From NCBI GenBank assembly GCA_947495135.1, contig CANLXN010000001.1, positions 620,001 through 684,000 on the forward strand: a stretch of DNA of 64,000 bases. The letters run 5' to 3'. Below, in pieces: positions 36,425-45,156 of this stretch (positions are counted from its first letter, which is position 1; every line of letters starts with the position of its first letter). This DNA is from an uncultured Flavobacteriaceae bacterium. Its GTDB lineage: Bacteria > Bacteroidota > Bacteroidia > Flavobacteriales > Flavobacteriaceae. The position numbers and the translations under genes are program-made. Under the pieces are notes generated by a model that did no database searches, was not told where the DNA came from, and saw nothing but the letters and a program-made list of their open reading frames with translations.

Positions 36425-38262
36425 TGACGAAAAATACCTTCGTTTTACATAATTCCCATTTTTTAAAAGCCATTTGTTTCTTGGCTTTTTTTACTATGTG
36501 CTCCATCGGTTTAGGCCAAACGAACAATAGTGAACAGATAAAGCGACTTCAACGAACTATTTTTATACATAATTTTGCCCAGCAAATTGAGTGGCCAAAT
36601 ATCGCGAACCTTGAGACGTTTAAAATTGGGGTGTTAGGACCAGATAGAACTGCCATAGATTTAAAAGTTATTGCCAAAGAGCGTAAAATATTCGGTTTAC
36701 AATCTGAAGTGATACGATTTCAGGATATTAAAAATGTTTCAGATGTACAGGTGTTGTACGTAAACAATTTGTATAATTATGATGTAAACTTTATTCTTCG
36801 GAAAATTTCAGGAAAGGAAATATTGCTAATCACCGAAGATTACGACTACCAGGCTTCCATGATCAACATGGTAAATGTTGGCGACTCTTTTGAATATGAG
36901 ATCAACGTAAATAATATTGTTCAGGAAGGATTTACCATAGCTCCTTCCCTTAGAAGTCATGCTATTTCCAATGCTGAAAAGTGGAAAGAATTGTATCAAT
37001 CTACGTCTTCTTCGCTTACCGAGGCAGAACTCAAAACGAAAGAGCAATCCAAGTTGATCAAGGCCAAAGAATCTAAAATAGCATCTCAAAAAAATGAAAT
37101 TTCCGCTAAAGAGAAAGTAATAATCTCTACTGAAGAGAAAGTCGACCTGCAAAACCAACGTATTCGAACCTTATATTCTGAAAGTGAACTTCAACAAAAA
37201 CAATACAAAGAAAAAGTCGAGATAGAGCAGGAGTTAACAGAGAGTATTCAACAACAGCTTAAATTTATAGAAACGCAAAATGAGAAGATTGCCAGTAGTG
37301 AGCTAAAGATTTTGGAACAAGAAGAATTTTTGAAACTTCAAAACGACGAGATCGAAGAAAAGGCGAAAACGCTCAAAGAGAAAGACGATGAGATCTCTGC
37401 GCGAACTAAAGTGAATTGGCTATTAGCGGCACTAGTGGCTTTAACGCTGTTAGGGAGTTTCTTTTTGTACAGAAGCTATCTCACGAAAAAACGTCTCACA
37501 AAAATTCTAAGCGAAAAAAACGAGTCCATCGAAAAACAAGCTGCTATTTTGGAATCAAAAAATCGCGAATTGGAGCAGTTTGCTTATATCACTAGTCATG
37601 ACCTCAAAGAACCACTTATAACTATTTCTAGTCTTATTGGCTTATTAGAAGAGGATTACGGAAGTAAATTTGACGACGAAGGGAAGGCGAACCTTAATTA
37701 TATCCGCGGTTCAGCAGACCGTATGACCCAGTTAATTGATGATTTACTGGCCTATTCCCGTTTAGGCACAAAACGCACATTTAAAAGTGTCAATTGTAAT
37801 ACACTATTGGAGACTCTTAAGGTTGATCTAGCCAATGTTATTGAACGTTCTGCTACTGAAATTCATCTTATAGATTTACCAATTGTAAAAGGATCGGAAA
37901 TTGAACTTCGTTTATTATTTCAAAATTTAATTACCAACGCGATTAAATTTACCGATACAAGTACGAAACCACATATTGAGATTCTCTGTACTCCAATTGG
38001 AAACCCCGATACCGATACAAATGGGAAATGGGAATTTTCGATTACCGATAATGGTATAGGTATTCCAGAGATGTATCAAGATCGTATTTTCTCTATTTTC
38101 CAAAGACTTCATACCAATGAAGAATATGAAGGCACCGGAATTGGTCTAGCACACTGTAAAAAGATTGTGGAGGCACACGGTGGAGATATTTGGTTAGATT
38201 CTGTAGTAGGAGAGGGTAGCACCTTCTATTTTACTATTCCTTTTGTCCAACAAGAAGACTAG
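36424..38262 (+). CDS. YfiR-domain / coiled-coil / histidine kinase fusion
   Basis: The product has 612 residues. In order: signal peptide (to about residue 32), a YfiR-like (DUF4154) periplasmic domain at about 38-185 (IHNFAQQIEWPN, FKIGVLGPD, VLYVNNLYNYDVNFILRKI), a long Glu/Lys-rich coiled coil at about 190-325, one membrane helix at about 330-350, and a HisKA plus HATPase core. The phosphoacceptor His is in TSHDLKEPL (about 391); the N box is LLFQNLITNAIKF, and G boxes are ITDNGIGIP and GTGIGLAHCKKI. No HAMP or PAS domain is seen. Translation is coupled to the upstream TonB-dependent receptor. It presumably signals through the response regulator at 33243. Confidence 0.88.
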   Translation: MTKNTFVLHNSHFLKAICFLAFFTMCSIGLGQTNNSEQIKRLQRTIFIHNFAQQIEWPNIANLETFKIGVLGPDRTAIDLKVIAKERKIFGLQSEVIRFQDIKNVSDVQVLYVNNLYNYDVNFILRKISGKEILLITEDYDYQASMINMVNVGDSFEYEINVNNIVQEGFTIAPSLRSHAISNAEKWKELYQSTSSSLTEAELKTKEQSKLIKAKESKIASQKNEISAKEKVIISTEEKVDLQNQRIRTLYSESELQQKQYKEKVEIEQELTESIQQQLKFIETQNEKIASSELKILEQEEFLKLQNDEIEEKAKTLKEKDDEISARTKVNWLLAALVALTLLGSFFLYRSYLTKKRLTKILSEKNESIEKQAAILESKNRELEQFAYITSHDLKEPLITISSLIGLLEEDYGSKFDDEGKANLNYIRGSADRMTQLIDDLLAYSRLGTKRTFKSVNCNTLLETLKVDLANVIERSATEIHLIDLPIVKGSEIELRLLFQNLITNAIKFTDTSTKPHIEILCTPIGNPDTDTNGKWEFSITDNGIGIPEMYQDRIFSIFQRLHTNEEYEGTGIGLAHCKKIVEAHGGDIWLDSVVGEGSTFYFTIPFVQQED

Positions 38263-38436
38263 GCACTCGAATACTATTCGCTCTTTTAGTTTGAATAAAC
38301 AGTAGTCTTTTAGTCACTTCATTCTCCCAATTTATAAATCAAGAGACAATTTAAATAGGTTTACGATTCCTTTTTACCGTAAGTTAAACGAAGGGTATTA
38401 TTTTTACTAATAGACAAACTTTACCTTCAAAAACCA

Positions 38437-40188
38437 ATGCAGATCTTATCTTCCTTTTGGCAAAAATTGATTTTATCTAGTGCAATTCTGTGCTTTTTCA
38501 CCTGTTCAGTAATTGGACAAAATCAAGAAGGAGCAAATGTGGTAAGTCCAGAAAAACTAAAAGAATTGAAAAACTATGTTCAATGGTCTTTTAATTATGG
38601 TTCGCAAAAAGAATTTGATAGTGCAAACAAGTATTCCAAAAAGGCGTTGGTTTTAGCCAAAACCATTGGAAATGAAGACCTCATTGGATATGCTAAAGCC
38701 GGTAGAGCATTGTCGTTGTATTGGCAGGTGAACATAAAGGACGCCAAGGAGATACTTCAAGAAAATTTGGCAAATGAATTACTGGTAGATAGCATACGAA
38801 AGGAATCGTTATTTATGTTAGCTGAAATAGGCATGTATGAGAAGGAATACAAAGCATCACTTCCATATATGATATCCATCGAAAAGATAATTCGTAAAAA
38901 TGATCTCAATACGCGTAGGGATAGTATAGACCTTTCCCGAGTTTATGTAGCTATGGGTCTATTACATGAACAGCTAAAAAACTATGAAACTGCCCATAAG
39001 TATTATGATGAAGCTCTAGTATATAATGTAAAAAGCGGCAATGAGAGTTACATTATGTATTACAAGGCCGGATTATTCGAGCAAGAAAATAAGCTTCAGC
39101 AATCTATCGCAATTACTAAAAAGGCCTTAGCACAGGGAATTAAAAATAAGGATCACCTTTTTCTGCCTACTTATTATCTTTCTTTAAGTTCTATTTTCAA
39201 GAAATTAAAACAACCCGATAGCGTAATTTATTTTGGAAAGAAAGGTCTTGTAGATAACAAAGATTGCCAATTAGATCAGCTTTTAGCAGCGGTAGGGAAT
39301 GGGTATGCCATGAAAAGCGAATACCGTACATCCATCAATTTTTTGAAGGAGGCTTTGGACCATTCGGTTTCAAAAACGTTCGAATTAGATATTCATAAAG
39401 ACCTTAGAGATTCTTATTTGGGTTTAAAAGAATATGAAAAAGCCTTTGAGCATAATAAAGAATTTTTGAGACTGAAGGATTCTATCGATAACTTAAAGGT
39501 AAAACAAGAGATTGTTGCGATTACCGAAAAATACGAATCGAATAAAAAAGAGCTGGAGATAGAACAACTTAATACAGCAAACCTCAAAAGCGATTTACTT
39601 ATAAAAGAACAGCGTGCTCAACTAATATTTACATCTTTGGCACTGTTGCTGGCTATTGCAGTACTAAGCTCTATTCTATATTTCTACTACCAACAGAAGA
39701 AGCAAAAGCAATTGTTGTATGACAAGAATTTACAACTTGCTAGAGAACTAAGAAATAAAGAAAACAAGACTTTAAATACAGCGAATACTGAAGCTAAATT
39801 GAAATTAGATTCGGTGAATGGCATGGATAATTCTCAACGAAATAAGCTAAGGGAATCAATAGAACAATTAATTAGCGACGAATTCTACTTAGACAGGGAG
39901 ATGTCTTTGCCTAAAATGGCCAAAGAGCTAGAAACAAATACTACCTATTTGTCTAGGATTATAAACGAAGATTATCAGAAAGCATTCGCAACCTTTATAA
40001 ATGAATTAAGGCTTTCTCATACATTAAGAAGCCTAGAGGCAGACTCTAAATATCGAAAATTAACCATCGACCACATTGCATATAACTCTGGATTCGCTTC
40101 CAGCTCTACATTTTACAACGCTTTCAAGAAGTTTACAGGCCTAACTCCTTCCTATTATATTAAAAAGCGTTTGGAACAGGAAATGTAG
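38437..40188 (+). CDS. Membrane-tethered TPR / AraC-type transcriptional regulator
   Basis: The product has 583 residues. A signal-anchor (residues about 8-28) is followed by TPR-like helical repeats (about 35-350), for example VYVAMGLLHEQLKNYETAHKYYDEAL. A membrane segment lies at about 395-417 (FTSLALLLAIAVLSSILYFYY). The cytoplasmic end carries a double helix-turn-helix of the AraC family (MSLPKMAKELETNTTYLSRI and IDHIAYNSGFASSSTFYNAFKKFTG). The layout resembles one-component membrane regulators common in Flavobacteriia. It stands alone, with 174 bp upstream and 194 bp downstream. The target genes are unknown. Confidence 0.88.
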   Translation: MQILSSFWQKLILSSAILCFFTCSVIGQNQEGANVVSPEKLKELKNYVQWSFNYGSQKEFDSANKYSKKALVLAKTIGNEDLIGYAKAGRALSLYWQVNIKDAKEILQENLANELLVDSIRKESLFMLAEIGMYEKEYKASLPYMISIEKIIRKNDLNTRRDSIDLSRVYVAMGLLHEQLKNYETAHKYYDEALVYNVKSGNESYIMYYKAGLFEQENKLQQSIAITKKALAQGIKNKDHLFLPTYYLSLSSIFKKLKQPDSVIYFGKKGLVDNKDCQLDQLLAAVGNGYAMKSEYRTSINFLKEALDHSVSKTFELDIHKDLRDSYLGLKEYEKAFEHNKEFLRLKDSIDNLKVKQEIVAITEKYESNKKELEIEQLNTANLKSDLLIKEQRAQLIFTSLALLLAIAVLSSILYFYYQQKKQKQLLYDKNLQLARELRNKENKTLNTANTEAKLKLDSVNGMDNSQRNKLRESIEQLISDEFYLDREMSLPKMAKELETNTTYLSRIINEDYQKAFATFINELRLSHTLRSLEADSKYRKLTIDHIAYNSGFASSSTFYNAFKKFTGLTPSYYIKKRLEQEM

Positions 40189-40382
40189 AATCCGATAATT
40201 GTTCACCTTTTCTTTCTATGGTGATTTATAAATCTAAATAAACTTGATTTTTTATTGAACAGTTTCATAGATAGCTTTGATGAAGCCGAATGAAACTAAT
40301 CCCGATGCGCGCACTACTATATTATCTGGGTCGTAAGAAAATTTGGCTTCAAACAAATTTTAATCTTTTAAAAAAACTCATA

Positions 40383-41495
40383 ATGATAAAGTATATACTC
40401 TTTTTCTTAATTGGAAACTGTTTGATGGCGCAAACAGTATCTACCTATTTTGAAGACCCTAATATGGATGTAGATGACGCCATGGTATTTGATGCTGAAG
40501 GAAATCTCTACGGCTCAAATTTTGCAGGAAGTACCGTTTACAAAATATCTCCTGCAGGTGTATCCAGCGTCTTTGTTGGAGGTTTCGCTAATCCTAACGG
40601 ACTCGCAATCGACGACGATGGAAATATATTTATTAATGAATACAGTGCCCAAACTATTCATAAATACAATTCAACAGGTACTTTAATCGAATCTTATGCC
40701 ATAGGTGGATCTCCTTCAGGTCTTATAAAAGCGCCTAATGGACGAATGATTTTTACCAACGTTAGTAACAATAGCATTAATGAACTATCTGAAGACGGAA
40801 TCATCACTCCTTTGTACACAGGAAGCCCTTTAAATGCTCCTGTAGGTCTCGCTTATGACGAGAATGGTATTTTATACGTGGGGAATTATGTAGGGAGAGA
40901 AGTGTATCGATACACCGGTGGAAGTTTGGAATATGTGGCCACCGTTCCAGATGGTGGAGCCACCACCAATCCGTTTCTTGGATTTATTACTTATGGAAAC
41001 GGTCATCTATGGGGAACCATTTTAGGTGCTCATAAAATTTATAAAATCAATCCGAATGAAATAGATAACGTTACTTCCTTTGGAGGAGGAATTCAAGGAT
41101 CTACAGATGGTGATATAAGCTTTGCAACTTTTGATACACCTAATGGAATCATTTATAATGAAAGCGAGAACGCACTGTATGTGTCCGAGTTTAGCGGATT
41201 AGGAAACATAAGGCGCATAGACGACGTGCCTTTATCTACTTCAGATTTTGACCAAGGCTTAACACTTACACTGCATCCTAATCCGTCGAGTGATCTAATT
41301 TCGGTAAGGACAAATGGAGTTGCTATACAATCGTATACTATTTATGATATTTCAGGAAAAACAATAGAGACCAACAATGGATATGAAGTGATTAACTTAA
41401 ATGTGAATATTTCAGAATTAAATAATGGCTATTATTTTATGGAAGTAGTTTCCATTTCTAATGTTCGATCTGTTGTACCGTTTATAAAACGTTAA
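40383..41495 (+). CDS. Secreted NHL/SMP-30-type propeller protein with T9SS sorting domain
   Basis: The product has 370 residues from the ATG at 40383, which gives a clean signal peptide (MIKYILFFLIGNCLMAQ). An in-frame ATG at 40290 would place 31 residues before it. The middle contains repeated NHL/SMP-30-like blades (FDAEGNLYGSNFAGSTVYKI, IDDDGNIFINEYSAQTIHKY, YDENGILYVGNYVGREVYRY). The last 80 residues are a type A T9SS sorting domain (LHPNPSSDLISV, YDISGKTIE, ELNNGYYFMEV, ending in FIKR). It should be secreted or displayed by the type IX system. A terminator follows. Confidence 0.88.
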   Translation: MIKYILFFLIGNCLMAQTVSTYFEDPNMDVDDAMVFDAEGNLYGSNFAGSTVYKISPAGVSSVFVGGFANPNGLAIDDDGNIFINEYSAQTIHKYNSTGTLIESYAIGGSPSGLIKAPNGRMIFTNVSNNSINELSEDGIITPLYTGSPLNAPVGLAYDENGILYVGNYVGREVYRYTGGSLEYVATVPDGGATTNPFLGFITYGNGHLWGTILGAHKIYKINPNEIDNVTSFGGGIQGSTDGDISFATFDTPNGIIYNESENALYVSEFSGLGNIRRIDDVPLSTSDFDQGLTLTLHPNPSSDLISVRTNGVAIQSYTIYDISGKTIETNNGYEVINLNVNISELNNGYYFMEVVSISNVRSVVPFIKR

Positions 41496-41518
41496 ACAAT
41501 TATAATCCATTTAATTAG

Positions 41519-41550
41519 ATGCCTTTTGGGAACTCTTAGAAGGCATTTTT
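41519..41550 (+). terminator. Rho-independent terminator after the T9SS propeller gene
   Basis: ATGCCTT (41519-41525) pairs with AAGGCAT (41540-41546) around a 14-nt loop and is followed by a T-run. It lies 24 bp after the stop codon at 41495. Confidence 0.7.
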
Positions 41551-41594
41551 CAATTTGATATAAGAGATATATACCGCTCAAACTAAGGGCAATG

Positions 41595-41625
41595 TTGGAC
41601 AATAGAAAAGTAAAGACTATCTTTG
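41595..41625 (+). promoter_or_regulatory. Promoter of the cold-shock gene
   Basis: TTG (41595-41597) and TATCTTTG (41618-41625) are separated by exactly 20 nt, fitting the Bacteroidota TTG-N(19-21)-TAnnTTTG pattern. It is the best promoter match in the window. Transcription should start near 41629, giving a leader of about 178 nt. Confidence 0.65.
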
Positions 41626-41626
41626 C

Positions 41627-41806
41627 ATATGTCAAAGGCTTAAAAGCCCATAGACATATTGCAATTAGTTATTGCGTCCACTCGATAAAATTTTCGGTAA
41701 AAATCAATCCTACTGTTGCCTTTTCCAATCTTTCGTTAAGTATTTCAATGACTACTTATCGGCATGATAGTTGCATAATTTAAATTAATATAAAACAAAA
41801 AAAAGA
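41627..41806 (+). promoter_or_regulatory. Long structured 5' leader of the cold-shock gene
   Basis: The predicted untranslated leader starts with a nested hairpin: outer stem ATATGTC (41627-41633) with GACATAT (41653-41659), inner stem GGCTT (41637-41641) with AAGCC (41644-41648). The rest is AT-rich up to the ATG at 41807. Long structured leaders that refold at low temperature are known for cspA-type genes; that function is inferred here. A 63-codon open frame across this stretch begins upstream of the promoter and is not counted as a gene. Confidence 0.45.
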
Positions 41807-42253
41807 ATGGCGAGAGCACAGGAAACCTTTGGAAAGAAAGAAAGAGAAAAAAAACGTTTAAAGAAGCGTGAAGAAAAGCAAAAAAAGAAAGTTGCCAGAA
41901 AAGCGAATGCTTCAGGTGGCGGCTTAGAGAATATGCTGGTTTACGTTGACGAAAACGGACATTTTACAGATACTCCTCCGGATCCATCGAAAAAAGTGCA
42001 AGTTGACGTTGAAAGTATTGAAATCGGAATCCCGAAAAGAGAGGAAGTTGAATATGACCCTATCAGAAATGGTACTGTCGAATTTTTTAACGACTCAAAG
42101 GGGTATGGTTTTATCAAGGACTTAGAAGATCAGGAAAAGTACTTTGTACACATTAATGGTTGTTTAGAAGAGATCGTTGAAGGTAACAAGGTACAATTTG
42201 AACTAGAAAAAGGAATGAAAGGTCTAAATGCTGTAAGGGTAAAGAAGATCTAA
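41807..42253 (+). CDS. Cold-shock-domain protein with basic N-terminal tail
   Basis: The product has 148 residues. Residues 1-35 are extremely Lys/Arg/Glu-rich (KKEREKKRLKKREEKQKKKVARK). A linker follows, and a cold-shock domain occupies about 85-148: NGTVEFFNDSKGYGFIKD with RNP1-like KGYGFI and RNP2-like YFVHI. The N-terminal extension is typical of the larger Flavobacteriia CSD proteins often linked to DEAD-box helicases, but no helicase gene is adjacent here. It probably binds RNA. A long leader precedes it and a strong terminator follows. Confidence 0.92.
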   Translation: MARAQETFGKKEREKKRLKKREEKQKKKVARKANASGGGLENMLVYVDENGHFTDTPPDPSKKVQVDVESIEIGIPKREEVEYDPIRNGTVEFFNDSKGYGFIKDLEDQEKYFVHINGCLEEIVEGNKVQFELEKGMKGLNAVRVKKI

Positions 42254-42270
42254 TTTCAAAATCATAATTT

Positions 42271-42305
42271 GCAACGCATCTACGGTAGTAGGTGCGTTTT
42301 TTTTT
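42271..42305 (+). terminator. Rho-independent terminator after the cold-shock gene
   Basis: AACGCA pairs with TGCGTT and the inner CTAC with GTAG, with a small loop, followed by nine or more T residues. It lies 20 bp after the stop codon. Confidence 0.85.
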
Positions 42306-42423
42306 GCTGAAATTTTCGATCCGTAGTATGCGATGGTACCTTGTGCAATTGGTAGGATAAGCTTTATATATCAACAGATCACCTAACTGGTACTAATTAC
42401 TATTTCAGTAGGTAGATTTAAAT

Positions 42424-42431
42424 TATCTTTG
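42424..42431 (+). promoter_or_regulatory. Putative -7 box of the FAD dehydrogenase gene
   Basis: TATCTTTG matches TAnnTTTG exactly and ends 7 nt before the ATG at 42439. The transcript leader would be only a few nucleotides. Confidence 0.45.
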
Positions 42432-42438
42432 ATTCCCA

Positions 42439-44010
42439 ATGAGCAGATTAGTACAAATATCTATTCTTCCACATAAACAGGAAGATGAAAACTACATTTT
42501 AGACTTGGCTTTTGAAAAGGCCAAACTAAGAGGAAGCGACATACAGGATTGGAGAATTAGAAAGCGCTCTATCGATGCGAGAAGATCGCCTGTAAAGTTG
42601 AACCTACAAGTAGAATTCTGGTTAAAGGGGGAAGCCCGGGAACATATTCCGTCTTTCGTGCCCCAAGATGTTTCCAAATCAAGGGCCGTTGCAATTATAG
42701 GAGCTGGTCCTGCAGGTTTATATGCTGCACTGCGCGCTGTAGAAGCTGGTTTAAAGCCTGTCATTTTTGAAAGAGGTAAGGATGTGCGTGCTAGGAGAAG
42801 AGATTTAGCAAAAATAAACAAAGAGCAAACGGTTAACCCCGAATCTAATTATTGTTTTGGAGAAGGAGGAGCTGGAACCTATTCGGACGGGAAACTATAT
42901 ACCAGGTCCAAAAAACGAGGTAACGTACTAAAAGCAATAGAATGGTTTGTTCATTTTGGTGCAGATGCCGATATCTTGGTGGATGCTCACCCGCATATTG
43001 GCACCAATAAACTTCCAAAAATTATTACTTCCATGCGAGAGGCAATTATAGCAGCAGGAGGGGAGGTTCGTTTCGACTCTAAGTTAACCGATATCAAAGT
43101 TTTGGATGGTGAAATGAATGCGATAGAGATCAATGGAAAGGAATGGATTCCGTTTGATGACGTGGTATTGGCAACTGGACATTCTGCTCGGGATATTTTT
43201 TACTTATTAAATGATAAAGAGATAAAAATTGAAGCAAAGCCGTTTGCGATTGGCGTTCGAGTGGAACATCAACAAGAACTAATTGATAGTATTCAATACC
43301 ATGGAGATGGTGATAACCCCTATTTACCTCCAGCATCCTACGCATTAGTAGAACAAGTCGACGGGATGGGAGTTTATTCATTTTGCATGTGTCCTGGCGG
43401 AATTATAGCACCTTGCGCGACGGAGCAAGAAGAAGTAGTAACCAACGGTTGGAGCCCTAGTAAACGGAACAATCCGTATGCAAATTCTGGCATTGTAGTG
43501 AGTGTTTCGCCTAAGGATTTACCCAATTACCATCCAGAAGATCCTTTTGTATGTTTAAACTTTCAGAAAGAAGTAGAACGCGCGTGCTGGGAAGCCGCTG
43601 GTAAGACACAACAAGTACCTGCCCAACGAATGATCGACTTTGTAGAAGGGAAAGTATCGAAAGATTTTCCAAAGACTTCCTATCAACCTGGTATTGTCTC
43701 GGCAAATCTCAATGAAATTTTACCTCCGCTTATTGCCAAACGACTTCGAAAAGCGTTTATAGCCTTTGGTCGAAAGATGAAAGGATATTACACAAATAAT
43801 GCTGTGTTACATGCTCCAGAAAGCAGAACTTCGTCTCCAGTTTCGATTCCGCGTGACCCCTTAACCCTTGAACATGTAGGCGTTAAAGGTCTCTACCCAT
43901 GTGGCGAAGGAGCTGGCTATGCAGGAGGGATTATTTCTGCGGCTATCGACGGAATTAATTGTGTGGATGCTATTGTAATTAAAAGCGAAAAAAACCGTCC
44001 TATCCAATAA
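42439..44010 (+). CDS. FAD-dependent dehydrogenase (COG2509-like)
   Basis: The product has 523 residues. An N-terminal domain of about 80 residues precedes the FAD dinucleotide fold AIIGAGPAGLYAALRAVEAG (about 85-104). Further family motifs are NYCFGEGGAGTYSDGKLYTRSKKRG (landmark GEGGAGTYSDGKLYTR), VLATGHSARDIF and, near the C-terminus, CGEGAGYAGGIISAAIDG. This is the uncharacterised FAD-dependent dehydrogenase family widespread in Bacteroidota. The substrate is unknown. It is a single gene between a terminator and a separate downstream promoter. Confidence 0.9.
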   Translation: MSRLVQISILPHKQEDENYILDLAFEKAKLRGSDIQDWRIRKRSIDARRSPVKLNLQVEFWLKGEAREHIPSFVPQDVSKSRAVAIIGAGPAGLYAALRAVEAGLKPVIFERGKDVRARRRDLAKINKEQTVNPESNYCFGEGGAGTYSDGKLYTRSKKRGNVLKAIEWFVHFGADADILVDAHPHIGTNKLPKIITSMREAIIAAGGEVRFDSKLTDIKVLDGEMNAIEINGKEWIPFDDVVLATGHSARDIFYLLNDKEIKIEAKPFAIGVRVEHQQELIDSIQYHGDGDNPYLPPASYALVEQVDGMGVYSFCMCPGGIIAPCATEQEEVVTNGWSPSKRNNPYANSGIVVSVSPKDLPNYHPEDPFVCLNFQKEVERACWEAAGKTQQVPAQRMIDFVEGKVSKDFPKTSYQPGIVSANLNEILPPLIAKRLRKAFIAFGRKMKGYYTNNAVLHAPESRTSSPVSIPRDPLTLEHVGVKGLYPCGEGAGYAGGIISAAIDGINCVDAIVIKSEKNRPIQ

Positions 44011-44077
44011 CAAATATGAAGAAGCATTTTAATCTTTTTTTAAGATATAAAAACGGTGTTCAATTCTAGGAGAGCCG

Positions 44078-44085
44078 TAGCTTTG
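44078..44085 (+). promoter_or_regulatory. Putative -7 box before the small-export gene
   Basis: TAGCTTTG fits TAnnTTTG and lies about 20 nt upstream of the TTG start at 44106. A second exact match, TAACTTTG (44101-44108), overlaps the start codon itself and is less likely to be the functional one. Confidence 0.4.
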
Positions 44086-44105
44086 TAAATTAGAGCAAAC
44101 TAACT

Positions 44106-44564
44106 TTGGTAAAAGAATCAATCATTACTTTTTTATGGAGCATTTCTCCTCTTGGGGAGGCGAAAGTGGGTATTCCATATGGTCTCCTTAGTGGGCTCAA
44201 TATCTATTGGGTGTTTTTGGTAGCGTTTGTAGCGAATATTTTGGTTTTTCCAATAATGATGTTCTTTTTAGATAAAATAAACATTTCTCTTTTACGCTGG
44301 AATCCATATAAAAAGGCGGCTATTTGGATTGCACGAAGAGCTAAAACGGGATCTGGAAGTAAAATTCAGAAGTACGGCTTCTGGGGATTGATCTTTTTTG
44401 TAATGATTCCGCTACCTGGAACTGGAGTGTACGCTGGAAGTATTGCTACCTATCTTTTTAAAATTGAACGCGGGAAGGCTTTTCTTGCCAACGTGATTGG
44501 AATTTTCTTTTCGTCACTGATTGTTTGGTTAACTACACTGCTCACCACCATGGGAGTGGCCTAG
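44106..44564 (+). CDS. COG2426-type small multidrug export family membrane protein
   Basis: The product has 152 residues with four hydrophobic stretches. ISPLGEAKVGIPYGLLSGL near the N-terminus and FFVMIPLPGTGVYAGSIATYLF near 95-116 match the Sm_multidrug_ex (COG2426) family, where a [E]-x-[R/K]-x-x-IP motif and a PLPGTG motif are conserved. The start is TTG; the next in-frame candidate (GTG within KVGIP) would remove the first membrane part. Transport function is by family name only. Confidence 0.82.
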   Translation: MVKESIITFLWSISPLGEAKVGIPYGLLSGLNIYWVFLVAFVANILVFPIMMFFLDKINISLLRWNPYKKAAIWIARRAKTGSGSKIQKYGFWGLIFFVMIPLPGTGVYAGSIATYLFKIERGKAFLANVIGIFFSSLIVWLTTLLTTMGVA

Positions 44565-44671
44565 TACGTTTTAAAATACCAGTTATTTCTAGAATCCCGA
44601 AATCTTTATGGTTGCACCATTTACTTCAACGGTTATTTAATGGTTGCCATAAAATATACCGATCAAAGTAC

Positions 44672-45127
44672 TTACCGCCTCCTCATTCTTCCGGAGATAC
44701 CATGAATCTTAATTTGAAATACGATGGGAATCTTACCTGTATTAATCTTGCTTGAGAACTCACTAATATACTTTAGGCCCTGATGCTCTCGATCGTTAAT
44801 AATACTTTTAACACCTTCAGCAAAAACATGTAACTGCTTTTTCGCTTCACTGCCTCCAAGCTCTTCGTAGGTTCCGTGAACTAATGCCGAGCTCCAATTG
44901 TTGACAGATTCTATCTCTTCAACTTCGAAGGAAACCATTGGGTTTTTTCGCATAGATTGTATTTTATGTCCTTCTTCAGAATAACTAATGATACTGCGGT
45001 CTTTTTCAGAATAAAAATAGGTGATAGGTAGGATATAGGGTAGTTGTAGCCATATAAAACCAAGGCGCCCTAAGTAATTGTTCTTGAGTAATTGAATATT
45101 TTCTGAGTTATCTAAGGTTTTAATCAT
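44672..45127 (-). CDS. Pyridoxamine 5'-phosphate oxidase family flavoprotein
   Basis: The product has 151 residues, the typical size of small PPOX-class split-barrel proteins. Landmarks are NYLGRLGFIWLQLPYILPITY, IISYSEEGHKIQSMRKNPMVSFEVEEIESVNNW (as SMRKNPMVSFEV) and SALVHGTYEEL. Such proteins bind FMN, F420 or haem. It is encoded next to tonB on the same strand, 29 bp downstream of it, so the two may share a transcript. Confidence 0.85.
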   Translation of the reverse strand: MIKTLDNSENIQLLKNNYLGRLGFIWLQLPYILPITYFYSEKDRSIISYSEEGHKIQSMRKNPMVSFEVEEIESVNNWSSALVHGTYEELGGSEAKKQLHVFAEGVKSIINDREHQGLKYISEFSSKINTGKIPIVFQIKIHGISGRMRRR

Positions 45128-45156
45128 ATGTCAGTTTTCGTTTATGTAATAATAAT

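Noticed and set aside
41592-41783. A 63-codon plus-strand open frame before the cold-shock gene
   Set aside because: Its start lies within the promoter itself, upstream of the predicted transcript, and its sequence shows no coding character. The stretch is better explained as promoter plus leader.
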